From positions 24,352,501 to 24,416,500 of the forward strand of contig NC_133183.1 in the NCBI RefSeq assembly GCF_049306965.1: 64,000 nucleotides of DNA. Direction: 5' to 3'. Made by a program: the position numbers and the translations under genes. Positions 56,496 to 64,000 of the stretch are shown here, one piece after another. This DNA comes from Danio rerio. Its lineage: Eukaryota > Chordata > Actinopteri > Cypriniformes > Danionidae. The notes beneath the pieces are model-generated. The model searched no databases. It saw only the letters and a list, made by a program, of their open reading frames with translations, and had not been told where the DNA came from. Every line of letters begins with the position of its first letter. Positions within the stretch are counted from its first letter, which is position 1.

Positions 56496-59400
56496 CTACT
56501 TTCCTTTTTCTACCCATGCAAAAAAATTACACCTGGCCTGAGGATTGGAGGCGTGACCCTGAGGACGAGCACATACAAAAAACTGCCGGCCTAAATTAGG
56601 TCCTGCTTTTTTCACCGTCCGTAAGACACAAGGCTCGTTGTGTGATTTACAAAGTGGTGGCTGAGGTGGCCCATGCAAAACCGATTTCCAAAAACCAGTG
56701 CATGGCCCTTTCTTACAGTCATTTGGCTTGTCCATGGATGTAGATTCTCCTTCCACTTCATCTTGATTTTCAGTCTCCATCTCCAGGAGCTTAGAGACAT
56801 TCATATCATTCTGCAAATCACTGGGGCATATTTTTGAGTTGCTACCAGTACCCGGGCCATCCTGACAGGATTCTGCTTGTTTCTCTTTTGTAGGTATCAG
56901 CTGTGTTTGCTTAGGCTTGAAGAAAGCTAAAAGACTTCCTTTAGCATTACTTTCGGTTTTTGTTGTCTTGCTTTTTTTGGATTTGTGTGCATTTGTGTCT
57001 TCTCTGTCTGTAGGTCTCTTCTTTCCTACATTTTGCTTCTGTACAACAGGATTCAGGTTTTCCCGGATTTCCCCAGCATCCTGTGATCCAGGCAGACTTT
57101 TTTCAGAGCCGTTAGAAATGTTCTGTTTCTCTGGAATTTTGACTAGGAAGCGTGAAAGTTTCTGCTGTCTGCCGATGAACTCTGGCATGTGACGTGTGCA
57201 CACTGGTGGACATCTTGGGCTAGACTGAAGGGTACAGCTGAGCTGCGCCCAAACAGGACAGTGATCAGATCCCTCCACCTCTGGCATTATGTCCACACCA
57301 ATAAAGAACGTCTTCACCAGAGAGTGGTTGGAGAAGATGTAGTCGATGCGTGTGCCATAGTTGGTCTGCCTTGCGCCCGTGAGTGTGGACCAACATGTGA
57401 AGGCATTCGAGCGCTTTGGGTGGAAATAGCGAAAAGAGTCAATGAACTTGCCGCCAGAGGCTGATTCCTGGAAATCCTCAGCAGGTTCATCTGCAGCATT
57501 TCCATTTTCAGAGTTCTCTGCAGTTTGGAACAAGAATTGATCCAGCCACTTTCTCCCAGGGTTATCTTCAAAGTTATCCTAAAAGCCAGAACAGCAATAA
57601 AAATTCATGCCTTTTCTGAACCAGTTGCAAAAAGAAAATAATTTGATAATTGTGGACTTGTTGATATCGGGAAAGGTCCATGAATCGGGACTCAAACTCA
57701 GGACACCCACATAATGCACTGTAATATTTACCAAATATTCTGACCTTGACTGTTTCATGACTAGGATTTCATCTATCAAAATGAAGCACAGTGGTGTGTG
57801 TGTGTGTTTGGCCAAGTTAATATAGTCTCATTAACACAGTTGTGCACAAATACAAACAGTCAGGATTTTTTAGCTTTCATGTACCCTCAGAACACTGGCA
57901 GGTCTATCATTGGACCTACATTTTAGCATCTCTTTATTCTCTGCCATTGTAAGTGGGAATTTTAAAAATAATTTAAACACTGAACAGCAGATTTCCTAGA
58001 GACTGTCACATCACTTCATTGTGGATTTTGTGCATTGTACATTTTTCTAATCACTTGTCAAACCTGATAACTAACAATAACTAAAGCATGGTTTGAGGAC
58101 TTACCACATCATCTGGGTCACAGTGGTCTATGGGTCTGTGAGAGGTGTTCACGTCACCCAGGATGATCACATGACTGAAGAGAGGCAGCAGGATGCATTA
58201 TTCAAACAAAAAGACATGTGAAACTCTTTAGGAAGAAAGACCGGAATCATAATAGCATAAAAAAACATCTATTTTTTATCACTTTCTGAACAATATATGC
58301 ACTTTTGAGTGTGTGAACAGGAGATGTTTGATCTCTCTCTCACCTCCCTGAGCTCAAGATGGCTTCAGCTCTGCACTGGAGGAGTCTGTAAAACTGAAGC
58401 TTGAACTCTTTTCTCTCAGGTTTGTCAGGGTCAGCTCGGGGACAGTAAACATTAATAACGGTCAGCTTCTGAGGTCCATCTTGACCACTGAGAATAAAAA
58501 AAATATTGTCAGAAAACATTGACAATACATTTTAGCCTAGATTAAACCAGGGGTCTCCAACATGATGCTGATGATTTACCCCAAAAACATGGCAGAAAAA
58601 AGAAAGAAAACATAATTGTCACAGTGAATAGGAGGAAAAGTCATTTTTTTACTTCATTTGCGGGGTGACTGTGGCGATGGCAAAGCAGCACAATGTCGTG
58701 ATGGCAAAGCAGCACAATTGTACAAACATTGTACAATGTAGTGCATGTTTTGTTAAAAAATTGTTAGTGACTAGTAAAAATATTGTAGAACTGATCATTT
58801 TGAAAATGTAAATACTTGCAGAGAGTTATAGAAATAAAGTGTTACATACTGATATTTATGTTTCCTACCTTGTTAAACCATTGTTGACAACTATTGTGAG
58901 AAATCAATAACATGGTCAGTGTCTTCTTATAGATGAATATCATTATTTATTTATAATAACATATAATTAAAAGTAAGCTGAGCATACTTGTTATCTGAGA
59001 AGTGTGCATCAAACTGGTAGCCCTTTAAATTAATCGCTAACCAAAACGTAGCTCTCAGTTAAAAAAGGTTGGTGACCCCTGGATTAAACTATGCCTTTAA
59101 TACAAAAAAGAAGACAAAAATCTCTCATCGTTCACAAACCCTTTACTTGTTCCAAGCCTTCAGCATTTTGCACCTGTATTATTGACTTCCATAATTGTTT
59201 TTCCTATCATGGAAGTCAATGATTACAGGTTTCAGACACTTTTCAAAACCTCTTCTTTTTGTGAAAAGTAGAAAAAAAAAGAATCCAATAAATGTTTGAT
59301 ACAAGTAAAAGGAGACAATAGCCCCTTTCACACATACAGACCTTTCCAGAAAATTGCCGGCAATTTTCCGGAAAGGTTGTATGTGTGAACAGGTCTTTTT

Positions 59401-60432
59401 TGAAAATACCGGTAAATTCGTTCCGGAAATTTTCCAGATATTTAACGGTATCACTGTGTGAAAGGGGCTAATGATGACAAAATTTTAACTTTGGACTAAA
59501 CTATCCCTTTAATCTTCTTTGGAGATTGAGTTTATCCACTCTTGTTAGCTTATAAAATGGCTGCGATTTTGGCAGATTGGCTTCAATACAAAAAACCTGA
59601 GCAACAAAAGTTGTTTTTAGACTCAACAAAAAACGTATCATAAAACAATGGAAATATGATTTTAATTTGTCAAAATACACCTTTAATATGTCAAAAAGTT
59701 AAGCAAATTTTGATTTCATTACACCTTTGAAACTTGTAAACTCACATGAAGTGATGCTGGGTAATGACAGCCCTTCCTTCATTGTCCAAAGCCAGAAGCT
59801 CCTCGCTGGTCAGCTCTACCTGGTCACCATAGCAACCAATAACCTCTCCCTGATTGGATAGTAGACCTGTCAATCCTTCCTCGGCCAGAAATGGAGTAGC
59901 GGTATCTTTACAGTAGGTCGCAACACCTGGTTATGGGCAACATGAGGTTGTTCATTCTCATAGTTCATGAATAGTTGACATTTGCAATAGGTAGTAAAAA
60001 GTAGACATTTACTGTATATACAACATGTAAGCATTAATATAAAGCTTATATTAATCAAACTTGTCATACAAATTATTTTGCACACTTTAAAATCAGACAC
60101 CATTATTTTAATCGTTACCTGAGTATCCACTTCGTCCTCGGCTAAAACTAAAGTATGAATTGTAGCCATCGACAATCGCTGTTTTCTCATCCAGCAGGTC
60201 GCCTGAAAGAAATGTTTGCAGTAACGTTAGCTGTGCGGTTATAAAGACCTTACAAATAGTGCTCATGTGGGGGTGCATCTACTCTTTCAAAGTCCCGCGC
60301 TACTGTAAAACACTTACGGGTAACTTTGGTTTCTTGGACGCAAATAATATCCGCATCAAATGAATCCAGGATTTTCTTAATACCGTTTTTAAACGTTCGT
60401 ATCCCGTTTATGTTCCATGTTACGATCTTCAT
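56496..60432 (-). CDS. apex2: AP endonuclease 2 (APEX2)
   Basis: Class II abasic-site endonuclease and 3'-phosphodiesterase/exonuclease in nuclear and mitochondrial base-excision repair. Minus-strand exons: 60318-60432, 60119-60202, 59746-59926, 58344-58487, 58105-58174, 56496-57578; 1677 nt, 558 aa, all GT-AG. The catalytic fold shows TWNING (Asn7), VQETK (Glu34), [42 protein letters not shown] (Asp, Asn), [20 protein letters not shown] and [12 protein letters not shown]. The C-terminal half is charged and low-complexity, then [10 protein letters not shown] (about residues 408-418), a PCNA-binding PIP-like box as in human APEX2, and a GRF zinc finger at about 505-553 ([31 protein letters not shown]) that binds single-stranded DNA. 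All active-site motifs are present, so the gene looks functional. Intron 3 holds two mobile elements. It lies upstream of lrif1 on the same strand. Confidence 0.96.
58548..59081. mobile_element. hAT non-autonomous element in apex2 intron 3
   Basis: Ends CAGGGGTCTCCAAC and GTTGGTGACCCCTG. Perfect 8-bp target duplication GATTAAAC at 58540-58547 and 59082-59089. Related to 32535-32965 (shared GTAGCTCTCAGTT near the right end). Confidence 0.9.
59321..59468. mobile_element. Miniature inverted-repeat element in apex2 intron 3
   Basis: GCCCCTTTCACACAT at the left and TGTGTGAAAGGGGC at the right, flanked by TA on both sides. A second foldback lies inside (GCCGGCAATTTTCCGG). 148 bp, TA target. Confidence 0.8.
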
Positions 60433-60866
<434 letters not shown>

Positions 60867-61004
60867 TGTATATTCAGTTATGAAAAAAATGACAGGTTAC
60901 AAGTCCATAGATTAAACTAAAATGTAAACTAACCTTCTGTGTATTATAATTCATAAATGATTAAATTATTAATTTGTGAATATTTTTAAATAATTATTCA
61001 TCAT

Positions 61005-61360
61005 TAATTTATTTTCTTGTCGGCTTAGTCCCTTTATTAATCCGGGGTCGCCACAGCGAAATGAACCTCCAACTTATGCTGCACGTTTTTACGCAGCGGA
61101 TGCCCTTCCAGCCACAACCCATCTCTGGGAAATACACACACTCTCATACACCATGGTCAATTTAGCCTACCCAATTCACCTGTACCTGTACCACATGTCT
61201 TTAGACTGTGGGGGAAACCGCCGGAGCACCCGGAAGAAACCCAGACGAACGCAGGGAGAACATGCAAACTTCTTATAGAAACGCCATTTGAGCCAAGGTT
61301 CGAACCAGCCCCCTTTTTGCTGTGAGGCGACTGCACTACCTACTGCGTCACTACGCCGTC
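61005..61360 (-). mobile_element. DANA SINE, near full length
   Basis: Minus strand. Reads from a tRNA-like head (box A region GCGCAGT-like, here GACGCAGTAGGTAG; box B GGTTCGAACC at about 61298) through CATGTTCTCCCTGCGTTCG and CACATGTCTTTAGACTGTG (as inverse) to GTCGCCACAGCGAAATGAAC and GACTAAGCCGACAAG at the 3' end. DANA is a zebrafish-lineage SINE and supports the species assignment. Confidence 0.9.
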
Positions 61361-62667
61361 ATAATTATTCAGGAGTAACAATTACATTTTAATAAGATTT
61401 GAAACTTTTAAAATTATTTAAAATTAGATATTTAAAATGTATTTTTAACACATTAAGCATTACTTGAATATCTACATATATAAGTAAATGTAAACATATT
61501 TGGAGATGCCACAAACCATTATTCAACAGTCATATATTGTAAAGATTATGTATATAAATCTTATATTATAAAATAAAATGTTTTTTTTTGTGTTTTATGA
61601 GTCCAAAAAAGTACTAAATAGCAGCTCACAGCATTCGTTGTTGTTTTATTAATATCTGATGTCTAACTAAAACTTCAAGTTCTTTTTTAATCTGACTTTA
61701 CATTAAATGTTATTGTATTTACTAAAATGAACTAATAATGAACTTGTACAGCATTTATGAAGTTCAACAATTACTAATGTATTATTAACTCACGTTTATT
61801 TATTATTATTATTATACTCATGCATATTCATTCACGTTTGTGAACATTAATTACTCCACTGTGAGTCAACATGAACTAACTGTATTTAAATTCAATAATG
61901 TTGACTGACATGAACAAATACTGTAGAAAATGTATTGTTCATTGTTTGTTCATGTTAATAAATGCATTAACTAACAATAACTAATACAATCTTAATGTAA
62001 GGTTTTACTGTTTTTTTAAGATATGGAAGAGAATATTTCAGTAAGTGGAGCCCTGTGTTGGCCCCAGAATGAAACAAATGTAAACATGGTTAATCAGATT
62101 CAGTGTGATTAGCATCCAAAAAAAAAAAAAAATTATCTTGGGAAATGATGCACTGCACTGCAGACAAACCCACATGCCAACATCTACAGTCACAGTCAGT
62201 GTTATCAATGTTGATCTGAGTGTTTATTGAAGGGAAGGGGTTGTACGTGTTCAGCTAAGTCAAGGATGACAGCAAGACTTTTCCATGTAAACCAGAACAA
62301 CACACACAAAACTGCCCTTAATCAGCGTGCAAGGATTTTACAAGGAGTTCGCTTAAGGAATCTTCTGATTGCAGGACAGGTAAACCTCACACCAACAAAC
62401 TTGGCCATATGTACATATTTTTAAAAAAGTATATATTAATTAGCACAGCAAACATATTTTTATTTATTCAATTAATTTTAAATCTGCTGTATTCATTTTA
62501 AGATTCAATAAACAGTTTTTTTTCTTCATAAATCAGCATTTTTAATAAAAAAAGATCATTTTCTCTCAGTGTCATTTTATTGGATTGATTTTTTTTCTTT
62601 TAAACGGCCAATTCTAGGGTTACAGAGATGTTTAAACAATAAACAGACTATTATTTCTCTCTTTAAG
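61361..62667. other. Upstream flank of the RASSF-like gene
   Basis: AT-rich DNA with many ATTAACT/GTTAAT words and no clear gene. It probably contains intron or 5' UTR sequence of the RASSF-like gene, because the first coding exon is preceded by an acceptor site. Confidence 0.4.
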
Positions 62668-62668
62668 A

Positions 62669-62771
62669 ATGGAGGTGAAGGTCTACGTCGAAGGAGTCCA
62701 GCGCATTGTTTGTGGAGTCACTAAAAAAACAACATGTCAGGAGGTGGTCATCGCTTTAGCACAGGCACTTG
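62669..62771 (+). CDS. RASSF7/8-type Ras-association protein, first coding exon only
   Basis: [17 protein letters not shown], then [15 protein letters not shown]: the start of the Ras-association (RA) domain of the N-terminal RASSF proteins (RASSF7-10). From memory VQRIVCGVT...[13 protein letters not shown] is nearest RASSF8, with RASSF7 close behind, so no symbol is given. The ATG follows an acceptor (TTTAAG at 62662-62667), implying a non-coding first exon, and the exon ends at a donor GTATGT (62772). The remaining exons lie beyond the window. In the family, the RA domain and a later coiled coil act at cell junctions and mitosis. Confidence 0.85.
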
Positions 62772-63059
62772 GTATGTAAATATCTTTTACCAACCCTAAC
62801 CCTAACTTTTTAGAGCTCTAAAACAACCATTACAGCTTGAAACAAGTGGTGAACATACTAGTCTGCAAGCATTTGCTGGAAATATGGGATGTGTGGGCTT
62901 AAAGGATAGTTCACCCAAAGCTGAAAATTCTGTCATTATTCTGTCCCAAACTGAGATGACTTAATTTCTTCTAAAGAGCATGTATAAATAATGAAGTTGA
63001 GAGCCTGTTGTTGTGAAACCCATGAATTCATATTATACTAACAAAATATTGTAGCATTC

Positions 63060-63154
<95 letters not shown>

Positions 63155-63674
63155 CTTGTAATGTTTTCGAAAAAGTCATACAGTTTTGGAATGCAAAATC
63201 CGATGTTCTGGTGAAAATGATGTCTTGACTGACTATACTTGCAGTATCTGAAGAATCAGTTGAAAAATCTTTGACTCCATGATTGCTTTATTGAAATCAA
63301 AAATAAATTGAAATAAATTGTTCTGCATTCTCTTTATACAGTATATGCACGTTCTGTTATTGCATCCTTAAAGGGATAGTTTACCCCAAAATGAAAAGCT
63401 CACCTCAGCCCATTGCTCACCTCAGCCCAGGTGACCTTTTACTTCAAAAGTATATTAACATTTTTTTTTAGCCTTAAGTATTGCATGTCAATGGCTACCA
63501 TCATTTTAACAGTCAAAACCAATTACAGGCAATTTAAATTAATTCACAATACACTAAAGTATTATAAAGCAAAACTATTGGTCTGTGCAAGAAAGCTATT
63601 CATTTACAACTTTATTACTATTATCATGCGCTGCAAGACATCTGACAGGCACTCGTAGGTATGAGCACATACCC
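62772..63674. other. Intron 1 of the RASSF-like gene (left part)
   Basis: Intronic, AT-rich. Two direct copies of GATAGTTCACCCAAA / GATAGTTTACCCCAAA (62906 and 63376) are ends of a dispersed repeat. No gene seen. Confidence 0.4.
63062..63150. repeat. Poly(A) followed by (TA)n
   Basis: About 30 A followed by about 29 TA units. Confidence 0.95.
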
Positions 63675-63781
63675 CCTGTCTGGGCTGGCTGCCTGTTAGG
63701 TCACGGATTGATTTTAAACTATTAATTTTTGTTTTTAAATCCTTAAATGATCTAGCACCACCTTATCATACCTCATACATG
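63675..63781 (+). mobile_element. Fragment of an L2-like LINE
   Basis: Reads WLPVRSRIDFKLLIFVFKSL, then NDLAPPY, the same conserved block as HWLPVKFRIEFKILLLTYKA in the L2 copy at 5438-7035. Cut on the right by the Tc1-like element. Confidence 0.75.
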
Positions 63782-64000
63782 TACAGTTAAAACCAGAAGT
63801 TTACATACACTGTATAAAAAGGCACAAAACCATTTAAAAAAAGTCAGATTTTAATGTGACTAAACTTTTTCTCTTTTAGGTAAGTCTGGGTTATCAAATT
63901 TGTTTCTGTTAGGCTAATAGCAGAATAATGAGACATTTTTGAGAAATTGTTATAAGTTTTCTTAAAAGTCAAGTTTACATACAATAAGATTATTATGCCT
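63782..64000. mobile_element. Left end of a Tc1-like transposon with IR/DR arrangement
   Basis: Starts at TA (63782) with CAGTTAAAACCAGAAGTTTA then CATACAC; an inner repeat TCAAGTTTACATACAATAAG follows about 170 bp later (63969). Outer and inner direct repeats spaced like this are typical of the IR/DR class (Sleeping Beauty relatives). It inserted into the L2 fragment; the rest lies past the window. Confidence 0.75.

Noticed and set aside
57189-57464. 91-aa plus-strand ORF inside apex2
   Set aside because: Antisense to the large apex2 exon, with no domain.

Overview
The window is vertebrate nuclear DNA from a cyprinid fish, most likely zebrafish (Danio rerio). Genes have small exons and large AT-rich introns with standard GT-AG borders. 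More than a third of the sequence is transposon, and the families present (DANA SINEs, fish L2 and Rex1-like LINEs, very many hAT miniature elements) are typical of Danio.

Layout on the plus strand: four HVEM/TNFRSF14-like TNF-receptor genes stand head to tail: a 3' fragment of gene A (1-892), gene B (18418-22921), gene C (about 31860-35269) and gene D (37316-41745). Each complete copy has a signal peptide, a cysteine-rich ectodomain opening with CCPMC, one membrane segment and a short tail. The tails of A, B and D carry a short xxQE[ST] motif of the type that binds TRAF2/TRAF3; the tail modelled for C does not. A partial RASSF7/8-type gene starts at 62669 and runs off the right edge.

On the minus strand lie lrif1 (53558 to 45374, four coding exons, 942 aa) and apex2 (60432 to 56496, six coding exons, 558 aa). 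Both models close in frame across every intron I placed.

Between genes A and B (about 2-16 kb) is a transposon graveyard. A nearly full-length Rex1-like LINE is split by a TTAA-flanked DNA element, which itself holds a hAT miniature element, and is split again by an L2 LINE. Next to it is a second LINE whose ORF1 encodes an SGNH-type esterase followed by a Pro/His-rich linker that has expanded into about 2.5 kb of 36-bp minisatellite, later hit by a hAT element. Between B and C (25.3-30.7 kb) lies a cluster of large inverted repeats whose arms carry short tandem palindromes. Introns of B, C, D, lrif1 and apex2 hold further hAT elements, many with readable 8-bp target duplications. One solo LTR (a fossil) sits inside a DNA transposon at 42.4-43.0 kb.

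The receptor genes are an expanded immune-signalling family (TNF-ligand sensing, probably TRAF/NF-kB output). lrif1 (heterochromatin) and apex2 (abasic-site repair) are unrelated neighbours in tandem. All calls were made by eye; family names rest on remembered motifs, not on a search.
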